Below, piece after piece: positions 1 to 13,133 of a stretch of 64,000 nt of DNA; positions within the stretch are counted from its first letter, which is position 1, and the number at the start of each line of letters is the position of its first letter. The notes beneath the pieces are model-generated. The model was not told the origin of the DNA, made no database searches, and worked only from the letters and a program-made list of their open reading frames with translations. Source of the DNA: Clitoria ternatea (lineage: Eukaryota > Streptophyta > Magnoliopsida > Fabales > Fabaceae); NCBI GenBank assembly GCA_037962975.1, contig CM075669.1, forward strand, positions 113,352,501-113,416,500, written 5' to 3'. A program made the translations under genes and the position numbers.

Positions 1-1609
1 CGTGTTTTGTATGAAACAAGGCTTGGTAGATCAGACCTTGATGTTGCAACTGGGATCAGACTTCTCTTGAATTTTCTTTAGTCTCATACAGACTTGTGTA
101 CCAATATCAGACTTTTTTATGATAAGCTCCCCCTTTCATTTACAGCTTATGTCATACAGACTTTTGACCTGAAACAGTTAATTTAAGAGGTCAGATAACA
201 CATACGTAGACTTTATCTAATTAATTGTCTTAATCTGTGTTATTAATGAATCTTGGATAAGAACCATCAACATCAGAGTCTTATAAAATAGACTTGGTTC
301 TAAGAGCACTTTTTCGTAAGGTTAACTGGTTCCAAATGCCAAGTATATTTGTGCTTTTTTGTTTTTATAAAACTATTATATATAGTTGTCTTTATATATG
401 AGTACAAGTATAGGTTTTTTTTTTAATTCTTTTTGTGATTTTGACAATAATTATATATAGTGCACATATATGTTATGGTACCACTTCTATGTATATAAAA
501 AGTTATTTTTTTGAGATATTATTTTTATTTTATTATTCCAATATATCTATGTATGACTTGATATTAATATGTTAAACCTTAAAATATAAGTAGTTTAAAA
601 AGTTTAGTGGACTATTAAAACCTCTTTGAATCCCTTTGAATATTAGATGAGTAGAAATTGACAACATTGTATATTGGAATGTAATTGGAAAAAACATGAA
701 AGAAATATTTTTAGTCTTCATTAGACAAGCAATTTCCATTAATGGATTGAAAATATCAGTCTTTATTTTCTTAATTTGTTCTTAAAGCTTTATAACTTTT
801 GGATAATTATGGCCAACGATTATTTTTTCTATTGTCTAACTTAGGTATTTTAGCAATGCATACACAATATCTTCTATTGCAATATGTTCATTGAATGCAA
901 AGTGACCAAATTCCATGTATGGAAATTTCGATTAGTTGTTTGAGATGGAAACCTAGTATATGTAATATAGTACGCCATCCCCCAAAGCATATGACTGTTT
1001 TGTATATATTTGTTCCCCTAGTCTTGAATTATCACATGCGCCATACAAGGGTAAAACACATAAGAAGCGTAATCAAGATAGTATTAGGTTTAACACTACA
1101 AGGGCCCATTGAATGTTAGTTATTGGTTAGCCCAAGCTATAAGATCTATGTAAAATAGCAAAATCATCAATGTGTAACAAATAAAAAAATTATAATATCT
1201 AATAACTTATGAGAAATGTGTTTTTCGACTCTTTATCTTTTGGTGTATCTTATAATGTTGATTCACATTTTGTTAATACTCATACGATGCTTTTTTGCAT
1301 CCTTGTTTAAATGGAAGTTTGTGTATAGTGAACCATTAAATCCAAGAAGCTAATCTTGACATTCAATCCAAGAGTAGTATATACCAGGTTTATGTCCTTT
1401 AAATACCATAAAGTTTTTAAGGAAATTCACTTATGTTTTTTGAAAACCTTTTGCTTGACCTTATGATAAATACAGTGAAGCACTTATTTATAGTGAATTT
1501 CATGGGTTTTTTTAAAATATAGTTAATGTAATGTTTTATTTTAATAGCAAAAGTATAATTGTATATTTTATTATAATATATTTAGTGACATGTGTTTTTT
1601 GTTTTTTTA
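1..1609. other. AT-rich sequence, no gene recognised
   Basis: Very AT-rich. The first 300 bases repeat the word cagactt several times (near 56, 88, 107 and 159). No reading frame, RNA gene or repeat boundary can be supported. It is probably the flank or 5' part of the transposon whose plant mobile domain follows. Confidence 0.4.
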
Positions 1610-2760
1610 GGGACTATGGCAGAGTAGAGACATATTAACCCTGAACCATTGAATCCATCTTTGTTAACATTATAGGATAATATGAGTCAACACATGTATG
1701 GAATGGTAAACTTGACCATGTATCAAACGTAAGAAGAGCGTTGCATCTCTGGAATGACATACCTGAATGGATCATCCTTCATTTATAAAATGTTAGCTTT
1801 TATCAAATCACCAAGTCTGTTTTACTTAAGTTAATAACTGCATTTGTTGATAGATGAAGGCCAAAGACTTATATATTTCATCTACCTATGAGAGAATGCA
1901 TAATTAGTCTCAAGGATATGATTGTTCTAATTGGACTAAGCATTAATGGATTTATTGTTGTAACATTAGCCAGTTGTGTAAATTGGCCTTGTATATAAAA
2001 GAATAGCTTAGAAGGCATCTGCCCTGTTATGTGTTACATGACAATGTTTGAGGATGTCCTGGTCGTAGAAAAACTTTGGAAACATTGAGGATGATTTGGG
2101 TAGCAGAGAGAAGATTGAAAGATTTACTTGTGCTTACATAAAGTTAATTGGCGAGTCTATATTTTTGGACCAATCTTATAACAAAGTACCGTTAAGATAC
2201 CTTCATTTTCTTGAGGATTTTGATACATGTGATTAGTATGCATATAGAGTAACTGCATTGGGTTACCTTTACCAATAAATTTGTATTTCAATTTATTGTT
2301 CCTAATAAGATATTTGTGGGTTGACCATATTGGTGCAACTTTAGGCTTGGGAGCAAATGCCACACTTTACCCTACCATACAAGGGCAGATGGCTAAATGA
2401 GGAGGGTAATTAAGTCACGTTTTGGAGTTCATACAATTTTATCCTCACCTAACAGTTACAACAATGAGTAGCCTCCTACTTTCATGTTTGATGTGACAAG
2501 GAGAGAGACTATATTATTATTATTAATGAATAAAGAAGAGAGAATCCTTGAAACATGAGTCCATGCTCATTTGGCTACAAAAGAGGCCTCCATTTGGAAG
2601 TGAATTTTGATATGCTAGGGAGTCATGTTGAACGTGAAGGGTTACAACGACAAAAGCAATATGGGGAGGATGAATAGTTCATTATACAACCTATGCCTCC
2701 TAAACAACTGAACTTTTACTTTCTTCCTTCACAGCAACCAACAGTCTCTCTATACCCAAC
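1610..2760 (+). pseudogene. Broken plant mobile domain (MAIN-like/PMD) transposon gene
   Basis: Translation in shifting frames gives the landmark words of the plant mobile domain, in the right order: NPEPLNPSLLTL near 1636, WNDIPEW near 1752, the core HLPMRECIISLKDMIVLIGL near 1880-1940, YLHFLEDFD near 2197 followed by YAYRVTALGYLY, and AWEQMP near 2348. The family includes Arabidopsis MAIN/MAIL proteins and many transposon-encoded relatives. Several stop codons and frameshifts interrupt the frame, so this is a dead copy. Given the surroundings it is almost certainly transposon-borne and not a host MAIN gene. Exact ends are uncertain. Confidence 0.75.
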
Positions 2761-3471
2761 CTATAGCTATCCATCTTAATTGACGTAGCTGCCAATTTAC
2801 ACCAATGAATACCTCCACCAATGTTGGCAGAGGATAGGCCAACTTACTACACAAAAATTGGTTGCAATTTCTAATGTGTCCAATATCAAGGTGAACCTTT
2901 CTCATCCTACAAACCTTCATCATCGTTGTAGACACCTAATGCATATGTACAACATCACAAAGAGCCCTCTTCAACATACATATCTTCTTTACCAATGCAT
3001 ACACCTATCATATATGTACAACAACTAATGACCCCATAATCACCGTTGTAATAAGGACTTCAGCTTGGTACTTTGTTCCTATCTGGTTTAAATTTGTTTG
3101 GTATAGAGGCCATTCTAGAACACATTTTCATCAGCTGCTTCTTAGAGTGTGTAACAAGGTAATACAGAGGTGGATGATACATAGGTTGAGGAACAAGTGG
3201 GGTATGTTAGGCATAACCCACTTAAGGAAAATTAGAGCATATGAAGGCCTTTCTTTCTATCTCCTGATGACCTTCCCAAACATTGTTAGTTTTTTTATTT
3301 TATTATGATATTTTTATAAATGTTTAATTTCTATTATCTAATGTTTGTAATGGGAATATAAAACACATATTCACCTTGAAGTTAAAACATGTAAGATACA
3401 TTAACTAAGAACTGCAATTGTTAATTAAACATAAATGAAACACACATTAACATTAAACATGATGTAATAGT
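2761..3471. other. No gene; possible tail of the PMD element
   Basis: After the mobile domain the + strand can still be read as Tyr/Pro/Gln-rich fragments (2740-3060), as in tails of such proteins, but stops are frequent. 3280-3471 is AT-rich with no recognisable content. Confidence 0.3.
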
Positions 3472-3771
3472 TCACCTCCTATAAACATTGTGACTTGATC
3501 CATCTTCAATCATTGTAAGACAGTTTGACCTATTGTGTCCTGGTTGTTTACACAAACCACTTTTTTGACAGGGTTGAGACTTCACCCAAACCATCTTGTT
3601 CCTTATACTAGTTGACCTTGGGTGCCCTTTTGCACGAAACATATCTTCATCAGGAACAACAATCCAATCTTGATTATTAAGTGAGATAGAATCACTATTA
3701 CCAATTGTGTACCATTGGCCTATATATGCATTTATAGTTGTTGAAGAAAAGTTTGGTTGGAAAAACAACAA
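3472..3771 (-). pseudogene. C-terminal fragment of a Mutator-like (MULE/FAR1-type) transposase with zinc knuckle
   Basis: This 99-codon minus-strand frame has the layout of the C-terminus of MULE transposases: a WIVVPDEDMFRAKGHPRSTS stretch, then IRNKMVWV, then a zinc knuckle GLCKQPGHNRSNC (C-x2-C-x4-H-x4-C, with the first Cys changed to Ser). In the family the segment 'kGRPrStRirNEMD' followed by such a knuckle lies just after the SWIM domain. The DDE core is not visible upstream on this strand. It converges with the PMD remnant on the other strand, which could mean both belonged to one element. Confidence 0.6.
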
Positions 3772-4375
3772 TAAGCTATTATTGGACCAGACCCTAGATT
3801 ACATTGCTATCTTCAAACCCTGGATTTGTTAATAATACATCAAAAGATTGGAAGTAAATAAAGTCTGTAATTGTGTAATCGAATATGTATATTTAAGTGT
3901 TCCAAGACCTTTAATGAACAATTTGTAAAAACTAAGGGGGGGTCCATAAAATCTAAAGCTTAAACTTTTTGGTGTATAACCAAAGGTCTGTTGGAAGTTG
4001 TATCAAGTCACACAATCAGACCTCAAACTTATAAGTATCAAAAGAAGAACATTATTCTAGAAACTTAAGAGTAACATTCTGAAATCTATTTGTGTGATGC
4101 CTTGGGACTCATGCTCTTATCAAAATATATGTGCTTATCACCAAAAAGAATAAAAGACAAACAAGCAAAGCAGCTAAAATTCAGCATCAACTGTATAATA
4201 TTGCATAATGTCAGATAAAGCTGAAATAAGTCAGCAGGTGTGTCAGCTACAATCAAAAGGATAATAGCATTGTCTTCTGCTCCTATACTTTATCAGATAA
4301 GACCAACAAATAGCTTTTTTTGTTAAAACGTTGCATAGAGTACCTGTTTAATACAAGAACAGAAGTAATCAGCTA
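3772..4375. other. No gene recognised
   Basis: AT-rich sequence between the zinc-knuckle fragment and the LTR boundary at 4376. It has no coding similarity that I can see. It may be the other end of the Mutator-like element, but no terminal inverted repeat pairing with 1-340 was found. Confidence 0.3.
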
Positions 4376-7039
4376 TGTAACACCCTCAGTTAACTAGGAT
4401 AATCTCTTCCATTAATTATCCAAGTTAACTGAGAAGCTACGAGTTTTTAGAAAAATATGGAAGTGTTTTTTTTGTATAAGAAAACTTGGTGGAATAGATA
4501 CATCTCATATACAACATAGTCATATACAATACATGGTCGTAACAGTAAATGTACATTCTAGAAGAAAAGGGGCACGTAGGCTCCCATAAAAGAAAAGAGA
4601 AAAAAATTTATACTAATCGCCTGTGGTCCAAGCAGAATCTGGTAGACCCTCGATGTAAAGTCTGTGTTGATCCTAAGTGTCTGGTCCAATCCGAAGTCTA
4701 GAAAAATTAGCGTAAGGGTGAGTCTCCACTTCTACAATAATTAGAGAGTAGCCATTACTAACATCTTTCCCGCACAATCTAAATAGGTTTGCATCCAATA
4801 CTCTCTCCTTACTGGGGTATCTATTTAATTCATTCTAAGTTATCTATCTCTACTCAGTCCCATAATACATAACTCTTTGCCCTCTCCCTCACCACTAGTT
4901 GTTTTACATATAAATATTGATTCAATCATAAACAAACATAGGTAGAATAATGCAATGCATGAGTTTAATTTCATTAATTTTGATCTTTTCTTAGCCATCA
5001 TGATGCATGTGGGCCTATCTCTCATCATCATATTATATCAGAATCCGTCCTGCCCAGGCTGCCCTTGGACACAACATTTCCATAATAGAGCAACCGGAGC
5101 CCACCAAGTCCCCATATCACAACACATGGTATACATGGACTCGTAGTCCCAATATCATGGATCCAACTCATATCATCATATCATAATGAGACTTGGATCT
5201 CCACGGTCCTAGGATACCAGCTTGAGTTGGAGTGGACCAGGATCGCATGGTTTTGCCCGGCTTCGGGGCGCTACCACCGAGCCATTGGGGGTCCCCTCCC
5301 GTTACACTCCCAAGATCCAACCACTCTATTTCATTCCTAACATCAGGTTGTTTCGTAAAATCCATGATTAAACATTTTTCTTTAATCATTACATTTTTTG
5401 TATTTACTCAAATCACAACACACCTCATCCGATAAGTAGGAATGAAATAAGTTTTGATCATCCATCAAAGCCTAGGGGTAATATTGGCACCGTAGCGCCT
5501 ATCATCACATCCGATCTAATCTCAATCTTATTGTATTATTTCCATAAATCAGTCACCTCAAGATCCCTACCGATACACATCCTCATTCATTCTTTACTTA
5601 TTTATCTCAACATAATCATTCAATGCATCGTGCAAGTTTCATTCATTCATCACGCAATTCATTTCATCTAAGGCACTCGTCATGTATTTATTGTTCATTT
5701 TATCATGTCATGATACTTCCTGAATATTTCTTCTATCACATCACACTCCATACACAATTCATCATGGCACATTCATCATGTATTTTATCATATATATACA
5801 TCACGTAACATATACACCCATGTACACAATCGTATAGTAATCGTCACACGTAACATTCATCATACAAGTATTACATAACAATTATTGTAAATGTATCCTG
5901 ATAATGGAGTCACACATTCTAATACAAGCACATTCGTGGTCTTGGCTTTATAAATAGCTAAATATAATTACTTGTCTTATGAACACACATACCGACTTAT
6001 TTATCTAAATTACCTTCTTAACTATTTGTTCCTATTGATAGTAATTTTATACCCTTAATATGCCTTTGCATACCCATAATTATTTTCTGGATTACAAAAT
6101 ATCCTTATCCAATTATCAAATATACCCTCCAAGTAATCTATTTCGTTATTTATCTTCTAAATACTGATGTACGACTACTTTTATTTCAAGTACTCATTGA
6201 GTTTATTCAAGCTACCAATAACCTCTATTATTAACGTGTAACTAATACCACCGATTAAGTTATCCTAATTTTATTCATATGCTAACTAGATTAGCATTAT
6301 TTCTACTAGTTAATTCTAACATAAATACTCCCGCCTTTTGTTTAATTCCTTACTCTTTACAACTTTCTTCTTAAACTCGATAAACTTTATTATACTTATT
6401 TTATTTACTGTTACCTAGGGCATCAACTTCCACCTCTCGTTGATTCTTAATGTATGTGTTCAAATTCTCTTTGACTTATATACACCAACTCGTCAATCTT
6501 ATTCTTCAGTTAAACCTTGTCAGCGAAAATATATTATGTCTTGTCCTTAACTCATTCTAATATTGAAGCATATTATCCAGACAACTTTATTTTAAATGCA
6601 TCTCTTAATTATTTAACTCTCAATTACTTAGTATCAATTACTCTTATATCGTTTATATATTAGATTTATTAAAGGTGCCCATAATCCCTTATTACCAATG
6701 TATAACTAGCATCACCAGATAAGTCCATAATTCTTTTTATTTATGTACTAACTAGACTAACATTGTTTTTAGTAGATTTTACTAGTCACTTTTAACATGG
6801 ATATTTCCTCTAGTCCTTATTCTTAGCATTCCATCTCTAATTTATTAAATATTTACTAACCTATTCCATAGTATGAGATATTATTATCCATCACTTCTTA
6901 CTCTTACACAACATATATGCACCTTAATCTCCTCTGTTTCATGGTTATTTTAACTAACCCATGGATCAAATTATTTCCATTTAAATACCTTATTACTTTT
7001 CAAAATTCTAACTCCCTAATATTTTATTGAAACTTCCTA
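4376..7039 (-). mobile_element. Degraded LTR of a Ty3/gypsy element (element H), minus orientation
   Basis: It begins tgtaacaccc at 4376, the same terminal form as the other LTRs here. Read on the minus strand it contains the GC-rich tract found in legume chromovirus LTRs (5194-5340). No primer site (gctctgatacca) lies just below 4376, so this is a 3' or solo LTR. The distal part is strongly AT- and pyrimidine-rich. The other end is lost where CACTA-1 begins at 7040. No open gag-pol is present. The copy is old, and its family assignment rests on the end motif and the GC-rich tract only. Confidence 0.5.
6210..6800. repeat. Degenerate tandem duplication (~470-bp period) in LTR H
   Basis: The stretch 6222-6330 (..gtgtaactaataccaccgat..) recurs in diverged form at about 6690-6805 (..gtataactagcatcaccaga..). 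Order is kept (gctaactaga / actaactaga, then ctagt...ttaac), giving a period near 470 bp. Confidence 0.45.
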
Positions 7040-7206
7040 CACTAGTGCAAAAAAAGCCTTTTACATAGGGGTTTTACACCAGTTATAGAAATAACTGGTG
7101 TAAACAATTATGTGGTGGCATTTTTATAAATATTTTGTTGATTTACACTACGTTATTTAAATAAACTAGTGTAAAAAATAATATTTACACCGGTTACGAT
7201 TTATAT
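7040..7206 (+). repeat. CACTA-1 terminal inverted repeat and subterminal repeats
   Basis: The terminus cactagtgcaaaaaaagcc is followed by repeated tttacacc-agttat motifs in both orientations: ttttacaccagttat at 7073, ataactggtgtaaa near 7089, tttacactacgttat near 7142, aaactagtgtaaa near 7163 and tttacaccggtta near 7185. Such subterminal arrays bind the accessory protein (TNPA-like) in En/Spm elements. Confidence 0.75.
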
Positions 7207-8237
7207 CTAGTGAGAAAGGGGACATATTTCACCGATCTAAAAATAATACTCGGTACAAGAAGGAAAATAAATCCCTTCTTAGTTAGAAACCCCTTTTGTC
7301 AATTGGAAACCTCTTTTGAAAACTTCCGCTTTTTCTCTCCCGCCCCTCAAAAACCCTTTACATTCTCTTTCTCAAAAATCTCTGCATCCTTCTTCCTCGT
7401 CGAAGACGCTGCTTCTCACACGCCACTTCACCTCTTCTCCATGCTCTCTAGTGCAATCGACGAATCTGTAGAAAGGTGAGTCTCTTGCATTTTGTTTTGG
7501 TAATATGTAAAAACCATACTCTCTACTTCACATTTCACACTACTGTGATTGTTAGGAAGTCTTTGCATCTCCATGGAAGTCTATCTCCATCTACAAATCC
7601 ACACCTTTCACACTACTGTGAAGCCCTACGTACTTACTCAAGGTTTGGTTTTTTTGTAAAAAAATTTCTATTAGACACTGTGCATAATTTTTGATTATGT
7701 GTGCTTGGATTCAGTTTTGAAATGGTATTCTTCTGTTAATTACCGGTGGTCATGGGTGTTAACTTTAATTTATTTTATTTCATTATTTTTGATTAAGTTG
7801 AATTTATGAGTATTAGAAATAACACTCTGGAAGCATTTATTTCATATTATTTATTAATTTTTGATTAAAGTGTAAACACTTCTCTACCAAATTAGAATGC
7901 ACATATTAATGGAAGAAAGCTAAATTATAATGTGGTTAATAGAAAGTCACGATGGAAATCAGGCAAAATAAAAGATTATAGAAACTGCAACGTCCTAAGT
8001 CTCTGATAAGGAAGCGGAGCAGTATTTCCATAGCCGTCGTAGAGGAAGTCAGATTGGAGCAATCGTCAGCAAGTAGGTCTATTTCTACCTCTAATTAATC
8101 TAGTTGTTACAAGTGGAATTGATATGGTATGTTAACTTGTAGTTTCAATTTGTTGTTCATTAGAGTACCGTGGTGCTTGGTAGGCAAGTTCTCTATCAGG
8201 AGTACAAAGAGCTGGAACAAAAATATGTTGATAGGTA
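7207..8237 (+). other. CACTA-1 5' leader with probable non-coding or short exons
   Basis: Pyrimidine-rich leader (7320-7450) ending at a good splice donor, gaaag/gtgag at 7475-7476. A second exon-like stretch (~7970-8090) ends at caa/gtaggt. A third (8164-8234) is bounded by an acceptor-like cattag and the donor gatag/gtaag. The third could encode a short charged peptide (YQEYKELEQKYVDR), but I recognise no family. Best read as leader exons of the element's transcript. Confidence 0.35.
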
Positions 8238-9949
8238 AGTTATTGAACAAATACTTTTGACTCATTGTTATTTGTGATTATTTATCATGCTGGGATATTA
8301 TCTATTTTGTATTATCTTATTCAGGTATAGAATAGGCTATCATATCAGGGTGTTTTGATATGTTTGGTCTATAAATAAACCATCCATAGAATCTGATAGA
8401 AACTTGATATTTTATTAGGAAGTGTTAAAGTATATGCTACGTGTGTGATAAGTGAGATACTTAGTTACATTCTGTTATAGGATGTTGAGTTAGTTAGCAG
8501 TGTTGACTAGCACTCTCAGGCATGTATTGCATATACCTCATCTACATAAATGTATCTAGAGGTTTACTCTATAATTAAATAAACCTAAATTCAGTTTTGC
8601 ATCTCTCTTTCTCTCCTACACACTTGATCTCTCTTTCTCTATTTTCTTGTTCTCTTTCTGATTCCATTAGGAAGAAATAGGGATAAACCCAATTACTGTG
8701 AAAGTAAGCTACAGAACTCTGAGGGTTTACACCTCTTAACCTCAAAATAGCTCATGATCATGATTGATTTGGGCTTAACACCCTTTTCCTTCTACATAAC
8801 CACCTCTGATTTTAGGTCAATAGCATCCATGTTCTCTCATTCGTTTAGGTACGACACAATAGCAGCACGATGCCCCTTTCATGCTGCTTCTGCTTGCTGG
8901 TGTTACCAACATACCTCCTGCCTTTCTTTTGTTTGCTTGTCTCTATTGGAACATTGTTGGTTTTCAAGTTGTGCAATGCTTTGCGGAATGTCAACCTACT
9001 TTTTCTTCATCTCTGCCACTGTAGTAGCATTAGGCACAGGATCTCCATTTAAAGGGATGTGGCCTGCCACCACCCACCTGAGAACCAGAATTCTCTTGGC
9101 ACTCCCTTGCTGTCTTCACTGTACTTGTATCAATTTGTGTTGTAGGTGGCGATAGCATCATCATAACCTTGTTTCTTACATGTCCCCTCGGCCACTTTCG
9201 TAATTATTTGTAGTTAAATTGAAGTTTTATTTCAAAAGCTTATTATTAGTTTTGTTCTACTTAAATATCTACTTATACCCTATTGAAAAATATTTGTTAT
9301 GGTCATGAGTACAAATAATTGCCTCGTGTGAGCACCTGCTACTCAATAATGTAAAATTATTTAAGATTCTGTTGCATCTTAGTTATTTTCGTTGTTCTTC
9401 TCCAAAATTGTTTGACCAACTATTTGCCTATTTCCTCCCCCATATTTGACACAACTGTTCACTTGTTTATTTCTCTTCCCTCACTGTAATTCGGGTTCTT
9501 GATCTTCAACCCTTCATTCCCCTTTTTATCTTCTTAGAATTAAATTTCACCTGCATCTGCTATATCATCCTTTTATTATTGAACATATTAACTTTGATCC
9601 CTATTAAGCTGCATCTTTCCTTTATTTTCCTTAATTCAAAACTTCCACACTTAATTCACTTGACGACAGATTTCAAAATTAATATGAATGCATCATTAAT
9701 CAAATTTATCTTCAACAGTAGAGCAAATTTCTAGATTTTTCCTTAAGTTTTTTTTTAATTTTAGTTTAGTTTATAATTTTATAAAATAGTATTGACTTTA
9801 GTCTTTAGGATGTAAAATGATACTGCAGTATATATAAAAAATAAAAATAAATGTATATCAATATATTGGAATAGTCTTATTTCAATATTATTTTTATAAG
9901 AGGTATATATACTGTGACAATGGGAAAGAAAAAAAGATTCACAGTTTTG
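8238..9949. other. CACTA-1 interior, no gene recognised; possible Copia-like LTR scrap
   Basis: No supported gene. The stretch 8425-8740 (tgttaaagtatatgct...; then a CT-rich tract near 8600-8670) resembles the 3' half of a Copia-type LTR, but neither a primer site nor a second copy is present. The 133-codon frame at 8754-9155 is Cys/Ser-rich with no family resemblance. 9240-9949 is AT-rich. Confidence 0.25.
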
Positions 9950-9954
9950 CATAT

Positions 9955-11576
9955 TGATGCATAATCTCAGAGGATTATATTCTTTTGGAAAGCGCACCAA
10001 TCATTAAATTTGTAATATATTTGATCGTCCCATAGGGATTGAGGTAATTACCATAACCTAGGACTAGTACAAGCTGAACCAGAACAAAATAGGATAAGAT
10101 TCATTGTGTTTATGCTTTTCTAGAATTTCTATGTTTTTGTAATTTCAGAAACAATATGAAAAGTGAAATGTATTTAATGGAAGATAGGTCAGGATTACTT
10201 CAGCTTACAATTTCATCAAGAAACATGCAATTGAGGTTCAATCAAGCTTCAGACTCAAGAGTACAACTTCACAGATGGTTAATCCCTAATTTCTTAAGTG
10301 ATTAACACTAATTCCTAAGCATTAAACCCTAATCCCTTAGGTGTTCAATGACAGAGAAATCTAATGCGAAATTAGGGATTGAACCCTAGCTATTCACCTA
10401 ATTGTTAGGCCTGAATTAGCTAGGAAGCCAGAAGTTACCTAAGCTTTCAACCATGATTCCTTATTGGTGAGATGCTTTAATTAGGTCTGGATTTGTCAAT
10501 CCAGTAGTGTAGATCCACTTCTCAGCTTGTTCTCCTCATGCTTCAGAAGTTGATTTTCTCAATGCACATTCAAGACTCCATTGGAAGCTTCAGCAATCCC
10601 AACCCTAGGGGTTTAGCAACCCACGAAAGTGGAATCAGTAAAAGAAGGAATGTAGAGAGCCATGGAAGAGATAGTTTAGTGAGAGAAAAGGTTTAGAAAG
10701 AGGTTGAGAATTAGTAAATAAGAGTAATATTATTGCTTATTTGTAAGTTACAAGGAAATTACCTATATATAGTTTTATGCTTTGAACTAACTGTCAAATA
10801 AGGCTAAATCATGTAGTTGCCCCAGAGGGGCTTACAAGCAAATAAAAAGATTACATAACTGAATAAATAATTGTTTCTTGTTTCCCTACTAGCTGCCCAT
10901 AGGAACGCCCACATACCAGCGTATATACGCTGGAATTCTGCTTGGTTGGGTGCTGTGTGCCTTCCATTAACTTGATCTGCGCGTATGTACGCTAGGTTCC
11001 AGCGTATGTACGCTGGCTTGCTAACTTAGTGAATTAGATTCTATTTCTGGGCGTATATACGCCCTCCTACCCAGCGTATGTACGCTGGGCCACTGTCTGA
11101 TGGTTTTTGGTTTTGTTTATGGGCGTATGTACACCAGGGTCTAGCGTATGTACGTTGGCCTTCTGTCTTTGGCACTTTAATCTTCTTTCTTCATGCGTTG
11201 GTACACTCCATTCCAGCGTATGTACGCTGGCTCACTGGATGATGGTGTTGGGATGGTCATATGATACGCTGAGTTGGGCGTACATACGCTGAACTCTTGG
11301 ACTTGGATCCTGTCAAACACAAATAAATAGATGCCTAGCGTATGTACGCTGGCTTTGTAATGTATATACGCTGGATTAATGGATTTCAGAATAAACTTCC
11401 TTCCTTATGTGTTTATCTTTTTATCCATTTTCTTGCATAATTTACTTTATATTTTAATTAAATAAGTAAAATCCAAAGAATGACAAAACATTACTTAAAC
11501 GATGCTAAACTCAACAATACTTAATGGATTAAGTAAAATTAAATATAAAATTATTAAGTCTTTTCAAGACTTATCA
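9955..11576 (-). repeat. 3' LTR of Athila element G
   Basis: 1622 bp, from tgatgcataatc to gacttatca. It matches 20860-22411 throughout except for an extra 70 bp and scattered substitutions. It contains about ten copies of a GCGTATGTACGC-type palindrome between 10919 and 11372. Confidence 0.92.
10915..11375. repeat. GCGTATGTACGC palindrome cluster in the 3' LTR of G
   Basis: Copies such as agcgtatatacgct (10919), gcgtatgtacgct (10981), agcgtatgtacgct (11001 and 11073), gcgtatatacgc (11051), agcgtatgtacgct (11217) and gcgtacatacgct (11278). The outer arms AGCGTA..TACGCT are kept while the centre varies between TATA and TGTA. Confidence 0.9.
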
Positions 11577-13133
11577 TATACCCAAACTTAAAGCTTGCTT
11601 GTCCTCAAGCAAAGATTTAGATTAATTAAGTCAATTATACTTGCTCAAGACAATCAACCTTTCCTTAACTTAATTCGTGCTATAATTATTGAATACCATT
11701 CATGCTTTCTTTCTGCAACTTCTGAAAATATAATTACTCACACTTCCTTTGGGAAGAAGCTAGTGATGCTTTTCTCACATGGATTAGTGTTTCACTCTTC
11801 TCTCAATGTATAGGGTCAATGGCATTCACTCATCACCTGCATAATTGTCAGCTCAACATAGGTTTGCAACAGTTCTAAACATCATGAGATATGCTAGCAC
11901 AATTAGATCAGTAAGGGCTTTTTAGGCTTGTAATGGGGTTAGGCTACAGGCTCTATTTTTATTTTTCTAGTCAGTGCTGGGTTAAAAGATATGCCCATTG
12001 ATGCCTTGTCTCAATCTTAACTTAAATACCTCTACTATCTAACTCTTTTGCTTTTATTTTCAAATGAATGATACTCAACTAATTGTGGTGCTTTGCACCT
12101 TCTTCTCTTTTAGTCCTTTGGACTCTTTCTTTTTTTTACTCTACCCTTTTTTTTTCTAATACCCTTTCTTTTCTTCTTCTTTTTTTTTATATAGGAATTG
12201 CTTTGCTGATCTTCCATTTTTGTTTTACTTCTACTTTTCTTCCTTTAATTTCTCAAAATTTCCATCAATAATTAGGGTCAGAGTGTGTCCTTTAATTGCT
12301 GTTAGACACACTTTTCATCCCCAAACTTAGAACTTGATAGTCCCTAGAAATAAGTTAAAACTCAGCAATCCATCAGTGGTACATCCAGGGACAATTCACT
12401 TGGTTTTTCTTAAATAAATAGGCTTGTAAAGTTAGGTACATAATCAGAATGAAAGGGTTTCAGGCTCAAACATAATTATTAGGTTAAAGGATAATTGATA
12501 GTATTAAGGATGGCTAAATTCGGCCCTGGCTAATTTTCAAAGAAGGCCTTCATCATTTCCAATTGGCGAACATATAATCATTAGCAAGCACTGAAGCAAA
12601 TTCTGTCTCACTAAGCAAGAATGCAGACACACTCGGAAAAGAAAAGATAGGCTCAAAAGTTAATAAGTTACAAGTAATCAGCCAATCATGTCCCCAAACT
12701 TAATGCAAGATTACAAATTCAGATTGCTAACTAGCATGGTGAATATACAAATACTTAAGGATGGAAATAGTTATGGACAGGGATCATGAATCAAGCAATG
12801 TGAATCAATTAATTTATCTATTTGATGCCTGAGAATCAGCAAGATTTAAATAATTAAGATGAGTTCTAAATTAAGCACAATTAACACATTTCATAAATTA
12901 AGGAGATTAAGGGATAGATTACTTCCCTTTTTACCTATATGGTCAAGGATTTGGTGAGCAATGGTTGCAAGAATTAACCAATACAAAGAAAAAAAGAAAT
13001 AACATTGAACAATTAAAAGGGAAATATAATTTCATTACAACTGAAAAGGAAATACATTGTTTAAGAAGGGATACTACAATAAAGTTATTACAACACAAAA
13101 GTAAAATAGCATAAATGAAAGCAGATTAAAATA
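11577..13133 (-). other. Athila G 3' untranslated region with polypurine tract
   Basis: Between the env-like ORF and the 3' LTR. The minus strand next to the LTR reads ttgaggacaagcaagc followed by tttaagtttgggtat (about 11577-11611). This is the conserved Athila purine-tract neighbourhood. The word taagtttgggg recurs near 12317 and 12690. No further gene was seen. Confidence 0.6.

Noticed and set aside
7163..7175. Second actagtg near the CACTA-1 start
   Set aside because: It is part of the subterminal repeat (aaactagtgtaaa), not a terminus; the CACTA end is at 7040.
8425..8740. Copia-type LTR
   Set aside because: Only a plausible LTR-like start and CT-rich tract. No primer site, partner LTR or duplication, so it is mentioned only as a possibility.
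8754..9155. 133-codon Cys/Ser-rich frame
   Set aside because: No recognisable family on either strand, no conserved neighbour, and it sits in degraded transposon sequence.
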